From positions 1 to 42,231 of the forward strand of contig PWMS01000045.1 in assembly GCA_003558105.1 (NCBI GenBank): DNA of 42,231 nt, in the 5' to 3' direction. The notes under the pieces were generated by a model. The model did no database searches. It was not told the DNA's origin and saw only the letters and a list, made by a program, of their open reading frames with translations. A program made the translations under genes and the position numbers. Source of the DNA: Mollicutes bacterium. GTDB taxonomy: Bacteria; Bacillota_I; Bacilli_A; Izemoplasmatales; Izemoplasmataceae. Position 1 is the first letter of the stretch; each line of letters starts with the position of its first letter. Shown piece by piece: positions 8,636 to 15,956 of the stretch.

Positions 8636-8712
8636 TGATGCTTGGTGTTGCTTTTATATGCGTATGGATTGTATGCCGTTATGTAGGTTGGTATGATGAT
8701 GATGACTACTAA
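8635..8712 (+). CDS. predicted 25-residue membrane microprotein
   Basis: Starts at the ATG formed by the last A of the channel gene's TAA stop (TAATG), a classic coupled arrangement, with AAGGATGA eight bases upstream as a ribosome site. Residues 3-13 (LGVAFICVWIV) are hydrophobic, followed by CRYVGWY and a tail of four Asp and a Tyr. It could be an accessory subunit of the K+ channel or a small membrane peptide. Nothing similar is known to me; the evidence is position, ribosome site and composition only. Confidence 0.4.
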   Translation: MMLGVAFICVWIVCRYVGWYDDDDY

Positions 8713-8727
8713 ATAGAAAAAGGTGAA

Positions 8728-9339
8728 ATGATGACGACATTTAAGAAGTTTAATCCCAAGGCTATGGCGAAAAATGAAGCCTACAATCTTTTGACCAGTG
8801 CGGTCATTCCTAGACCGATTGCTTATGTCACCTCTCAAGGTGAAGAAAACAGCTTGAATGGAGCCCCGTTTAGCTACTTTAATATCATTAGTGCTAAACC
8901 ACCTTTATTAGCGTTGTCGGTGGGCTTAAGAGAAGGAAAACCAAAAGATACAACGGCTAATATTTTAAAGCATAAAGAATTTGTAGTGCATATGGTTGAT
9001 CGAGATAATTTAGACCAAGTCAACCAATGTTCGAAAGCCTATAAAGCAAACGAAAGCGAAGTTGATGCGGTAGGGTTTACCGTTTTAAGAAGCGATAAAG
9101 TTGAAACTAGAAGCATTCAAGAAAGCCCGGTGCGTTTTGAATGTCGCTTATTTAAGACGGTGGTTTTAGGGGATGGTGGTGAGACTTTGATCATCGGTGA
9201 GATTGTGCAGATGCATGTGGATGAAAAATATTTGGATAATCACGAGATTAATGCTGAGCGTTATAAACCCATAGCTAGACTTGGCAAGAAAAATTATGCC
9301 ACCCTCGGCGAGGTTTTTAGTTTAGAACGGCCGAAATGA
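8728..9339 (+). CDS. flavin reductase-like FMN-binding protein, 203 aa
   Basis: Belongs to the DIM6/NTAB family of split-barrel flavoproteins. The conserved start, LLTSAVIPRPIAYVTSQGEENSLNGAPFS, is at about 21-49, followed by SVGLREGKPKDTTANI (FMN phosphate region) near 74-90 and ANESEVD near 117. Family members bind FMN and often reduce flavin or act as oxidoreductases of unknown substrate. The ribosome site AAAAGGTGA suits either ATG at 8728 or the adjacent one at 8731. It stands with an alpha/beta hydrolase 9 bases downstream, as redox flavoproteins and hydrolases do in some quinone-detoxification clusters; that link is inference. Confidence 0.87.
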   Translation: MMTTFKKFNPKAMAKNEAYNLLTSAVIPRPIAYVTSQGEENSLNGAPFSYFNIISAKPPLLALSVGLREGKPKDTTANILKHKEFVVHMVDRDNLDQVNQCSKAYKANESEVDAVGFTVLRSDKVETRSIQESPVRFECRLFKTVVLGDGGETLIIGEIVQMHVDEKYLDNHEINAERYKPIARLGKKNYATLGEVFSLERPK

Positions 9340-9348
9340 GGAGAGAAT

Positions 9349-9948
9349 ATGAATTATCTATACCAAAAAGGCAACCATGACCGCGTCTTTGTGCTGTTGC
9401 ATGGAACCGGCGGCCACAAAGAAGATTTAATCGATTTGGCGAAGTATATGGATGAAAATGCCCATATTATCGCCCTTGAAGGGGATGTGGATGAAGGTGG
9501 TGTGAAGCGATTCTTTAAGCGTAAAGCCCCTGGTGTTTTTAATATTCAAGACCTAGATCAACGTCGGGACAAGCTCTTTGATTTTCTAGATACCCTCGCG
9601 GATAAACATGCCTTAAAACGGGATGAATTTGTGGCTCTTGGTTATTCTAACGGTGCCAATATGATACTAAGTATACTTTACGCCTATCAAAATCCTTTTA
9701 AAGCGATTTTTTTACACCATCCCATGTTGCCGTATGAAGATCGAACCATGTGCTTACAAAAAGGATTAAAGGTGTTTATCGGGGCTGGTGAAAACGACCC
9801 TATCTGTTCAAAGGTGATGACAAAAACGGTTTTCAAAGACTTACAAGCCAAAGAAGCTGATGTAACTATTTTTTGGCATCAGCAATTCCATCAAATTAGC
9901 CGTGATGAAATTGAAGCCGCACGGCGTTTTTATCTTAAGAAAGTGTAG
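9349..9948 (+). CDS. alpha/beta hydrolase, carboxylesterase/MhqD-like, 199 aa
   Basis: Short esterase with the full catalytic set: oxyanion-hole region LLHGTGGHKEDL near 17-28, nucleophile Ser in LGYSNGANM near 103, acid Asp in GAGENDPICS near 146, and His in the WHQQFHQIS block near 180. The GANM-LS..HHPMLPY sequence is characteristic of the MhqD/YodD group of Bacillus, which helps resist catechol and quinone compounds. The substrate cannot be read from the sequence. It is preceded by the FMN protein and followed 8 bases later by a methyltransferase. Confidence 0.83.
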   Translation: MNYLYQKGNHDRVFVLLHGTGGHKEDLIDLAKYMDENAHIIALEGDVDEGGVKRFFKRKAPGVFNIQDLDQRRDKLFDFLDTLADKHALKRDEFVALGYSNGANMILSILYAYQNPFKAIFLHHPMLPYEDRTMCLQKGLKVFIGAGENDPICSKVMTKTVFKDLQAKEADVTIFWHQQFHQISRDEIEAARRFYLKKV

Positions 9949-9956
9949 GTGATTGG

Positions 9957-10655
9957 ATGCATTATGATGCATGGTCGCAAGCGTATGATTATATCTTTCC
10001 ATTAAAAGATCAAACCTTAGCGTTTTTGAAACGCGCTTTTAAGCGTGGTCGCTTGTGTGATCTTGGTTGTGGCAGTGGGTCTTATGCGATTGCCTTGGCC
10101 GAACGTGGCTGGTTTGTTGATGCTTATGATCTCTCAGAAAATTTAATTGATTTGGCACGTAAAAAAAGTTATGAAGGCCTGTCGGTTAATTTTAACCAAG
10201 CCGATATCCGTGATTTTTCTGCTGAGGATGCTTATGATGGCATTTATACCATCGGAAATACTTTGGTGCATTTGGATAGTCATGCCAGTGTTAAAAAGGT
10301 ATTAAAATCAATGTATAACGCTTTAAAACCGCATGGTACTGGTGTTATTCAAATCATCAACTATGATCGCATTATCAACCATAACGTTAAACAATTACCA
10401 ACCATTGAACACGCACCGTTTAAAATGGAAAGACACTACCATTTAAACGATGATAAAATTGCCTTCACCACGATACTCCATCACCAAGGTTCAACAAAAA
10501 CCAACACGATTGATCTTTTACCTTTAAAAAAAACCGATTTGATCACATATTTAAAAGATGTAGGCTTTCAGGAAATTAAATGCTACGGGGGCTTTGATCA
10601 TAAACCTTTCCAAAAAGATACTTCAATACCGCTAATTGTTGAATTTAAGCGATAA
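9957..10655 (+). CDS. class I SAM-dependent methyltransferase, 232 aa
   Basis: Rossmann-type methyltransferase. Motif I is LCDLGCGSGSYAIALAERG at about 32-50, with motif II acid VDAYDLS near 55, motif post-II NQADIRDFS near 78 and motif IV DGIYTIGNTLVHL near 90. The C-terminal half has no strong signature, so the substrate (small molecule, rRNA or protein) is unknown. Last gene of the unit that begins at 6508; the next gene has a strong promoter of its own. Confidence 0.85.
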   Translation: MHYDAWSQAYDYIFPLKDQTLAFLKRAFKRGRLCDLGCGSGSYAIALAERGWFVDAYDLSENLIDLARKKSYEGLSVNFNQADIRDFSAEDAYDGIYTIGNTLVHLDSHASVKKVLKSMYNALKPHGTGVIQIINYDRIINHNVKQLPTIEHAPFKMERHYHLNDDKIAFTTILHHQGSTKTNTIDLLPLKKTDLITYLKDVGFQEIKCYGGFDHKPFQKDTSIPLIVEFKR

Positions 10656-10660
10656 AGCTT

Positions 10661-10689
10661 TTGACACTAAAGGCTTTCTTGAGTACAAT
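10661..10689 (+). promoter_or_regulatory. near-consensus sigma-A promoter
   Basis: TTGACA, exactly 17 bases, TACAAT. The predicted start is near 10696, only about 14 bases before the preferred ATG at 10710. Confidence 0.85.
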
Positions 10690-10709
10690 AAATTTGGATG
10701 GTGATTCTT

Positions 10710-11189
10710 ATGAAAAACAAAACATTAAAAAAACTATTGCCCTATATTATTTTTGTTTTAAGTCTTATCTCAACGTTCATGTTATTCGCACCGGTACTTA
10801 GCTATCAAAATACCAGCTTTAGTGGAATCAATATCGCTTTTGGCCGTACGCTTTACAGTTTGGATTCATTTGGAATCAGCGGCGCTTCAAGAGGCGAGCT
10901 TCCCATGAATATGTATGCAATTGCTGCGTTTTTTGCACCGCTTATTGGTGGGCTATTTACCATTATATTTAAAAAGGGACAAGTTTTCTCCTTAGCCATG
11001 TTTGTCGTTGCAGCCGCGATGTTTTTCATGATTAATGAATATATTGTTATTGAGTATACCATGGGCGGTGAAACCTTAGAACAAAATGTCGCTTGGCAAA
11101 ATGCTTACGGACTGATTATCGCTGGATTTGCATCCATTTTAGCCGCGATAGGTGAGATGTTGCATATTTCAATGACCGATCAAACCTAG
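10710..11189 (+). CDS. small four-helix membrane protein of unknown function, 159 aa
   Basis: Four hydrophobic segments (about residues 8-28, 65-85, 90-110 and 125-148 from this start) with a short Gly/Ser-rich loop after the first. No motif I recognise; it may be uncharacterised and lineage-specific. Two in-frame ATGs exist. The one at 10698 lies almost on the predicted transcript start and has no room for a ribosome site, while 10710 follows GGATGGTGA and begins with the basic MKNKTLKK typical of a membrane protein, so 10710 is preferred. It is a single-gene unit with its own promoter and terminator. Confidence 0.65.
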   Translation: MKNKTLKKLLPYIIFVLSLISTFMLFAPVLSYQNTSFSGINIAFGRTLYSLDSFGISGASRGELPMNMYAIAAFFAPLIGGLFTIIFKKGQVFSLAMFVVAAAMFFMINEYIVIEYTMGGETLEQNVAWQNAYGLIIAGFASILAAIGEMLHISMTDQT

Positions 11190-11214
11190 ACCACATAAAA
11201 CGTGGTCTTTTTTT
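11188..11214 (+). terminator. intrinsic terminator
   Basis: AGACCAC pairs with GTGGTCT around a 7-nt loop, then seven T. The stem overlaps the TAG stop. Confidence 0.9.
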
Positions 11215-11266
11215 ATGCTTTAAACTATGTTAAGCTTTGTTTAGGTATTAATCGAGGGGTGAAAAG

Positions 11267-11284
11267 ATGGAAAATTTAATCTAA
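11267..11284 (+). CDS. candidate five-codon leader peptide upstream of the ABC-F gene
   Basis: ATG-GAA-AAT-TTA-ATC-TAA encodes MENLI. It is preceded by a near-ideal ribosome site, GAGGGGTGA, at 11254-11262. It ends two bases before a hairpin and 61 bases before the ABC-F start. Short leader peptides of this kind control several antibiotic-induced ABC-F and methylase genes by ribosome stalling. The assignment rests on ribosome site and position. Confidence 0.55.
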   Translation: MENLI

Positions 11285-11286
11285 AT

Positions 11287-11330
11287 CCCAAAAACTTTGC
11301 TTTTTGGGTCGTGACAGGAAAAACAACGAC
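11287..11330 (+). promoter_or_regulatory. leader hairpins, candidate attenuator of the ABC-F gene
   Basis: Hairpin 1: CCCAAAAA (11287-11294) pairs with TTTTTGGG (11301-11308). Hairpin 2: GTCGT (11308-11312) pairs with ACGAC (11326-11330), sharing one base with hairpin 1. Neither has a T run, so control would be translational or through another factor. The 3' arm of hairpin 1 (GCTTTTT) can also pair with AGAAAGC at 11339-11345, between ribosome site and start codon. A ribosome stalled at the leader stop would cover the 5' arm. The mechanism is inference. Confidence 0.5.
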
Positions 11331-11345
11331 ATAAAGGAGAAAGCA

Positions 11346-12896
11346 ATGATTAGTGTAAACAATTTGACCCTAAAAGTTATCAAAACGTCTATACCGTTAA
11401 TCAACCAACTGAATTTCACCCTGAATCATGGTGATAAAATTGCTGTTATTGGCCATGAGGGGACAGGAAAATCAACATTACTAAAATATTTATACGATGC
11501 CTCAACGCTAGATTTTATCGAAAAAACATCAGGTGAGATCAACATACAAGGCCAAATCGGCTATCTAGAACAAGATATTCACACACGCTGGGGGCATGTA
11601 GATACCATTTCTTACTTTTTGAAAGACACCCCGGATTCAGAAATCAACGATATGCGTTATGAAACGCTTAAATCTTTAGCTTGGGCACTTGAGGAAGTGG
11701 ATTTTAAAGCATCAGATTTCATCGATACAAAGCCTCTGCATCAATATTCAGGTGGCGAAATTGTTAAGTTGGCTTTAGCGAAGTTATTGTTAGAAGATAA
11801 CGATATTTTATTTTTAGATGAACCAACAAACGATTTGGATTTCGACGCGATTTTATTTTTGGAAAAATTTATTACAAATACAGACAAAGCGGTATTATTT
11901 GTCTCGCACGATGAGCGCCTTTTAGAACATACCGCTAATGCGGTTATCCATCTACAAAGAACACACAAACGCAAAGAAGCCATCAGTTATTTTGAGCGCA
12001 TGCCCTATGAAGATTATCGAGAATATCGACTCAATCAGTATCAATCACTGCGAATGAATGCTTTAAAAGAACGTAAAGACTATCAAGATAAAATGAAACG
12101 ATTTCGACAAATTTATCAGAAGGTTGAGCATCAACAAAATCAAGCCGTTCGAAACCCTTCTTTGGCTAGATTGTTAAAAAAGAAAATGAAACATCTTAAA
12201 GGCCAAGAAAAACGATATGAAAAAGAAAAAGATCAGATGACGCCCATGCCTGAATCAGAGATCCCAATCGAGATATTTTTTGATAAGTCGATTGAAGTCC
12301 CTTCACAAAAACTGATTTTAGACTTAAAAGATTACCGTTTAAAGAGAAATGACACGGTTTTATCTCAACCGATTAATCTACTGCTTAAAGGCCCACAAAA
12401 GATTGTTATAATAGGTAAAAACGGTATTGGGAAGACAACTTTCTTAAACACCATCAAGCCCTTGATCGAAGCCAAGGATTTATCGGTGGGGTTTATGCCA
12501 CAAAGTTTTGATGTTTTGGAAAGTGCACAAACCGTTTTAGAATTCTTGAATGTCACACATGCGCCTAAAGAAGAAGCCGACGTCCGTAAGATATTAGGAA
12601 CTTTAGCGTTTGAACGTGAAGAAATGACAACCGCAACAAAAAACCTTAGCGGCGGGCAAAAAGCTAAACTTCTAATATTGAAAATGATGATCAACAAAAA
12701 CAATGTGTTAATTTTAGACGAACCAACTCGTAATTTATCTCCCCTCTCTGCGCCTGAAATTAGAGAGATGTTAAAACTTTACAAAGGCACCATTATTGCG
12801 GTATCCCATGACCGTGCATTTATCGAAGAGGTTTTTGACGATATGTATGAGTTAAAGTCGGATGGTCTTTACAAAGACGACCGCTACCAACAATAA
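11346..12896 (+). CDS. ABC-F family ATPase (ribosome-protection/translation factor type), 516 aa
   Basis: Two ABC domains in one chain and no membrane segment. Domain 1 has Walker A GHEGTGKST near 36, signature YSGGE near 135 and Walker B FLDEPTNDLD near 157. Domain 2 has GKNGIGKTT near 356, signature LSGGQKAK near 434 and LDEPTRNLSPLS near 456. The linker (about 215-315) is a charged coiled coil, the part that reaches the ribosomal P/E site in ABC-F proteins. The length and DEPTRNLSPLS form suit ABC-F proteins tied to ribosome-targeting antibiotics, but a housekeeping role is possible. The ATG at 11346 follows AAAGGAG; a longer reading frame would start inside the leader hairpins and is not credible. 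The leader peptide upstream supports inducible expression. Confidence 0.85.
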   Translation: MISVNNLTLKVIKTSIPLINQLNFTLNHGDKIAVIGHEGTGKSTLLKYLYDASTLDFIEKTSGEINIQGQIGYLEQDIHTRWGHVDTISYFLKDTPDSEINDMRYETLKSLAWALEEVDFKASDFIDTKPLHQYSGGEIVKLALAKLLLEDNDILFLDEPTNDLDFDAILFLEKFITNTDKAVLFVSHDERLLEHTANAVIHLQRTHKRKEAISYFERMPYEDYREYRLNQYQSLRMNALKERKDYQDKMKRFRQIYQKVEHQQNQAVRNPSLARLLKKKMKHLKGQEKRYEKEKDQMTPMPESEIPIEIFFDKSIEVPSQKLILDLKDYRLKRNDTVLSQPINLLLKGPQKIVIIGKNGIGKTTFLNTIKPLIEAKDLSVGFMPQSFDVLESAQTVLEFLNVTHAPKEEADVRKILGTLAFEREEMTTATKNLSGGQKAKLLILKMMINKNNVLILDEPTRNLSPLSAPEIREMLKLYKGTIIAVSHDRAFIEEVFDDMYELKSDGLYKDDRYQQ

Positions 12897-12913
12897 GATT
12901 AATTCTATTCATC

Positions 12914-12943
12914 AGGGGCCTGCATATATGTAGGCCCTTTTTT
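12914..12943 (+). terminator. intrinsic terminator after ABC-F gene
   Basis: GGGCCTGCAT pairs with ATGTAGGCCC (one G-T pair), then six T. Confidence 0.92.
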
Positions 12944-12964
12944 GTTAGAGTTTAGGCATTCAAA

Positions 12965-12993
12965 TTGACAATATAAATATTTTCAATTATAAT
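12965..12993 (+). promoter_or_regulatory. perfect consensus sigma-A promoter
   Basis: TTGACA, exactly 17 bases, TATAAT, with an AT-rich spacer and flanks. Predicted start near 13000. It drives only the 30-residue ORF below. Confidence 0.93.
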
Positions 12994-13043
12994 ATGAAAA
13001 TAAATGTAAACAAGCGTAACAAAGATTAAAGGAGTGATTTTAC

Positions 13044-13136
13044 ATGAAAAAAACCAAGAGATATCAACTGAAAAAAGTTGTTATTAAATACTTTGAAACG
13101 GGATTAAAATATCGTTTTGATCATTTAACAAAATAA
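13044..13136 (+). CDS. 30-residue basic protein, unknown function
   Basis: Begins MKKTKRYQLKKVVIKYFETG and ends RFDHLTK: ten Lys/Arg-rich turns, likely one amphipathic helix, no membrane segment. The ribosome site AAAGGAGTGA at 13027-13036 is excellent. The unit consists of a perfect promoter, about 44 bases of leader, the ORF and an intrinsic terminator eight bases after the stop. That is strong evidence of a real, highly expressed small gene. It could bind nucleic acid, ribosome or membrane surface, or the RNA itself could matter. I recognise no family. Confidence 0.7.
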   Translation: MKKTKRYQLKKVVIKYFETGLKYRFDHLTK

Positions 13137-13143
13137 TTTTTAT

Positions 13144-13164
13144 GGGCTTTATGGCCCTTTTTTT
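13144..13164 (+). terminator. intrinsic terminator of the small-protein unit
   Basis: GGGC / GCCC with a short loop, then seven T; flanking T-A and G-T pairs extend the stem slightly. Confidence 0.8.
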
Positions 13165-13176
13165 ATGCTTGTCTGT

Positions 13177-13205
13177 TTGGTGATTTGCTTTTTATTTGGT
13201 ATAAT
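13177..13205 (+). promoter_or_regulatory. promoter for 13239-16761
   Basis: TTGGTG, 17 bases, TATAAT, with TGG before it giving an extended -10 (13197-13205). Confidence 0.7.
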
Positions 13206-13238
13206 TAACAAGCAATACATGATACTTTGGAGGCTTAT

Positions 13239-13466
13239 ATGAATGATAATCAATTGACAAAACAACAAAGAAAACGTATTATTCACGGTCGGATTTGGTT
13301 ATCTGGCTTTATTGCAACCGTTGTTTTTCTTGTGATGATGTATATCTTAGGCTCCGAATATTCCTTACAGGAAGCCTTTATTCATTTTATTGTTTTTTAT
13401 GGTGTTTGGGTTATTTTGCATTATATTTTCTTAAGAAAACAATTCAAAGCCATTGATGAATCATAA
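13239..13466 (+). CDS. small two-helix membrane protein, 75 aa
   Basis: A basic N-terminus (TKQQRKR) is followed by two membrane helices at about 17-38 and 47-66, and a short basic tail. There is no recognisable motif; the shape resembles many small uncharacterised membrane proteins of Bacillota. The ATG at 13239 is chosen because GGAGG at 13229-13233 lies at ideal distance; a TTG at 13227 would start inside that ribosome site. The large c-di-GMP protein begins 25 bases downstream and is probably co-transcribed. Confidence 0.65.
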   Translation: MNDNQLTKQQRKRIIHGRIWLSGFIATVVFLVMMYILGSEYSLQEAFIHFIVFYGVWVILHYIFLRKQFKAIDES

Positions 13467-13491
13467 GTTGTAGTTTCGGGGGGCAGCTTTG

Positions 13492-15507
13492 ATGAAAAAA
13501 ATATTTAATTATTGGTTTTTAGCGCTTATTGCGCTTTTTATTGTTTTGTTATTAATGCACGTAGTCTTTATAAGCTTAGAAATTACTTTAATCGACATTA
13601 ACATCCCTTTTATATCATATAGTCATAGTTATTTTGGGGTGTTTTTTTCATTCATTTTGATTATTGTGCTGCTCATATTGAAACGCAAGCATGATTTAAA
13701 CACAAAAAGAATGATTGAGATGATTCAATACCGTAATCAAATTAGATTAAGAGATACCAATCTATCCAATCAATTGGCTCAAAACGATACTTACTTATGG
13801 GAAATCGATCAAACGGGAAAAATCACATATATGTCTGCGATGGTTGAAAATATTTTGGGATATGAACCAGAAATGCTAATCGGTGAAGATATATGGAATC
13901 TACATCCTGAAGATGGCAGACATGATTTAAAAGAAACGGTATTAAAAACGATTGAAGAAGGTACGACCATGATTGGGCTTGAAAACGAAGTACAAACCAA
14001 GGCTGGTCAATCCTTATGGGTAATGACAGGGGTACTTCCTATATACGATGCACATGGTAATATTACCGGTCAACAAGGCTGGGATACCGACGTCACAGAA
14101 CAAAAGAATTTAGAAAAAGCCATTATTCAAAATGAACAACGATTACGTGAGATGTTTGATGGTATGGAAGAGGCGTTTGCTTTACATAAAATGGTGTATG
14201 ATGAAAAAGGTGAGATAGTTAATTACCGCTTGGTGGATGTCAATCCATCTTATGAGAATTATACAGGCATTAACTTAGAGCAGGTTCGCGGCAAAATGAT
14301 TACCGATATTTTCAACGTGGAGCAACCCCCGTTTTTCGATAAATATAAAGAAGTTAGCCAAACGCAAAAACCCGTCTTTTTTACTCGCTATTTTGCGCCT
14401 TTGAAAAAGTATTTTCGGGTCTCAATATTCGCACCAAGGCCGGGTTATACCGCATCGGTATTTATGGACATTAGCGAACAAAAACAGCTAAGAGAGTCGA
14501 TTGAGAACTTATCGTATAAAGATAAACTCACAGGTTTATATAATCGCCGTTATTATGAAGAACATGTGCCGTTTTTGGCCAGTGGTGAAAATTTGCCGCT
14601 GAGTTTGGTTATTTGTGATATGAATGCTTTGAAACTGGCCAATGATGCTTTTGGTCATCAATTGGGCGATGAGGTCATTCAAAGTGCCGCAAAGATTATT
14701 AAAAAACATGTTAATAAAAATGGCTTGGCTGCCCGCATTGGTGGGGATGAATTCGCATTGTTATTGCCGAATACTGATTTTAAAGCTGGTCTTGAAATCC
14801 TATCGAGTATGAAAGCCGATACCTTAGAAAAATCTTTTGGACGCATTGAGCTTTCGATGTCGTTTGGCTTAGCAACCTTAAAAGATGAACATGATACTTT
14901 TGAATCCGTATACAAAAGAGCCGAGGATAAGATGTATCGTTATAAGTTAAGTGAAGGCCCTAAAATACGCAGCCGTATATTTGTTAATATTGTAGAATAT
15001 CTCTTTGAAAATATTGAATCTGAAGCGGACCATGCTAAAAATACGGAATCTTATGCTTTACGTTTAGGAAAACATATGGGGCTTTCTAAGCGATTGTTAG
15101 AAACGCTGAAATATGCGTCTAGATGGCACGACATTGGTAAAGTTGCCATCGATTCTAAGCTTTTAAAGAAAAAAGGTAAGCTCAATGAGGTTGAATGGCT
15201 ACAGGTGAAACGGCACGCCGAGATTGGCTATCGGATTTTATCTTCATTAAATGATAAAGCTTATTTGGCTGATATTGTGCTCGATCATCATGAAAATGTC
15301 GATGGTACCGGCTATCCCAGACAATGCAAAAGCGATGAAATTCACCCGCTTGCAAAGATTATTCGTGTTGTTGAAGCCTACGATGCGATGGTCCGTGGTC
15401 TTTACAAACAGCCATTGACAAAACAACAAGCCATCGATGAACTCACCGCTGGTAAAAACACGTTATTTGATGGCGATCTTGTCGATACGTTCATAGAAAT
15501 TATATAA
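13492..15507 (+). CDS. membrane PAS-PAS-GGDEF-HD-GYP c-di-GMP signalling protein, 671 aa
   Basis: Two membrane helices (about 5-27 and 43-64) precede two PAS domains. PAS1 (about 98-205) includes WEIDQTGKITYMS and NILGYEPEMLIGE; PAS2 (about 215-330) includes VNPSYENYTGINLEQVRGK. The GGDEF domain (about 338-490) has LTGLYNRR and an intact ARIGGDEFALLLP, without the RxxD inhibitory site. The HD-GYP domain (about 505-671) has WHDIGKV and the full DHHENVDGTGYP signature. Synthesis and breakdown of c-di-GMP are thus both possible in one chain, with PAS sensing deciding the balance. The start ATG 13492 follows GGGGGGCAG; a TTG one codon earlier is unlikely. The alkyltransferase gene follows within 20 bases. 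Confidence 0.9.
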   Translation: MKKIFNYWFLALIALFIVLLLMHVVFISLEITLIDINIPFISYSHSYFGVFFSFILIIVLLILKRKHDLNTKRMIEMIQYRNQIRLRDTNLSNQLAQNDTYLWEIDQTGKITYMSAMVENILGYEPEMLIGEDIWNLHPEDGRHDLKETVLKTIEEGTTMIGLENEVQTKAGQSLWVMTGVLPIYDAHGNITGQQGWDTDVTEQKNLEKAIIQNEQRLREMFDGMEEAFALHKMVYDEKGEIVNYRLVDVNPSYENYTGINLEQVRGKMITDIFNVEQPPFFDKYKEVSQTQKPVFFTRYFAPLKKYFRVSIFAPRPGYTASVFMDISEQKQLRESIENLSYKDKLTGLYNRRYYEEHVPFLASGENLPLSLVICDMNALKLANDAFGHQLGDEVIQSAAKIIKKHVNKNGLAARIGGDEFALLLPNTDFKAGLEILSSMKADTLEKSFGRIELSMSFGLATLKDEHDTFESVYKRAEDKMYRYKLSEGPKIRSRIFVNIVEYLFENIESEADHAKNTESYALRLGKHMGLSKRLLETLKYASRWHDIGKVAIDSKLLKKKGKLNEVEWLQVKRHAEIGYRILSSLNDKAYLADIVLDHHENVDGTGYPRQCKSDEIHPLAKIIRVVEAYDAMVRGLYKQPLTKQQAIDELTAGKNTLFDGDLVDTFIEII

Positions 15508-15524
15508 GGCAAAGGATGCGAAAA

Positions 15525-15956
15525 ATGGTTGGTGTTAGAGCGCATATTAAAAATAGTAAAGTCACCCGTATTGAGCTGATTTCAGAAATTAAACCGCCTC
15601 AGAACCGGGTTGAGGAAGAACTGTATACATTTTTAAAAGGTGAACGAAAATTGTTTAGTTTTGCTGTTAGCTACGATGTTACGGCATTTCAAAAACAAGT
15701 TTATGACGCCACACGACAAATACCATATGGCGAGACTAGAAGTTATGGGTGGGTAGCTAAAAAAATTGGAAAACCTAAAGCTCAAAGAGCGGTGGGTCAA
15801 GCTTTAAATAAAAATCCTTTGCCGTTATTTGTCCCGTGTCATCGCGTGATTGGTAAACATCAAGATTTGGTTGGTTTTGGCAGTGGGTTAGATAAAAAAC
15901 GTGCTTTACTAGCTTTAGAAAAACGCCACAAGGAGAGACTTAACGATGAAGATTGA
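15525..15956 (+). CDS. ogt: methylated-DNA-[protein]-cysteine S-methyltransferase, 143 aa
   Basis: DNA repair protein that takes alkyl groups from O6-alkylguanine onto its own Cys. The C-terminal domain holds FQKQVYDATRQIPYGETRSYG, the helix-turn-helix region AQRAVGQALNKNP, and the acceptor in VPCHRVIG, followed by GFGSG. The N-terminal domain is short, so this is a compact Ogt form. The ATG at 15525 sits 8 bases after AAAGGA; the in-frame ATG at 15516 overlaps that ribosome site and is less likely. It overlaps the next gene by 11 bases. Confidence 0.9.
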   Translation: MVGVRAHIKNSKVTRIELISEIKPPQNRVEEELYTFLKGERKLFSFAVSYDVTAFQKQVYDATRQIPYGETRSYGWVAKKIGKPKAQRAVGQALNKNPLPLFVPCHRVIGKHQDLVGFGSGLDKKRALLALEKRHKERLNDED

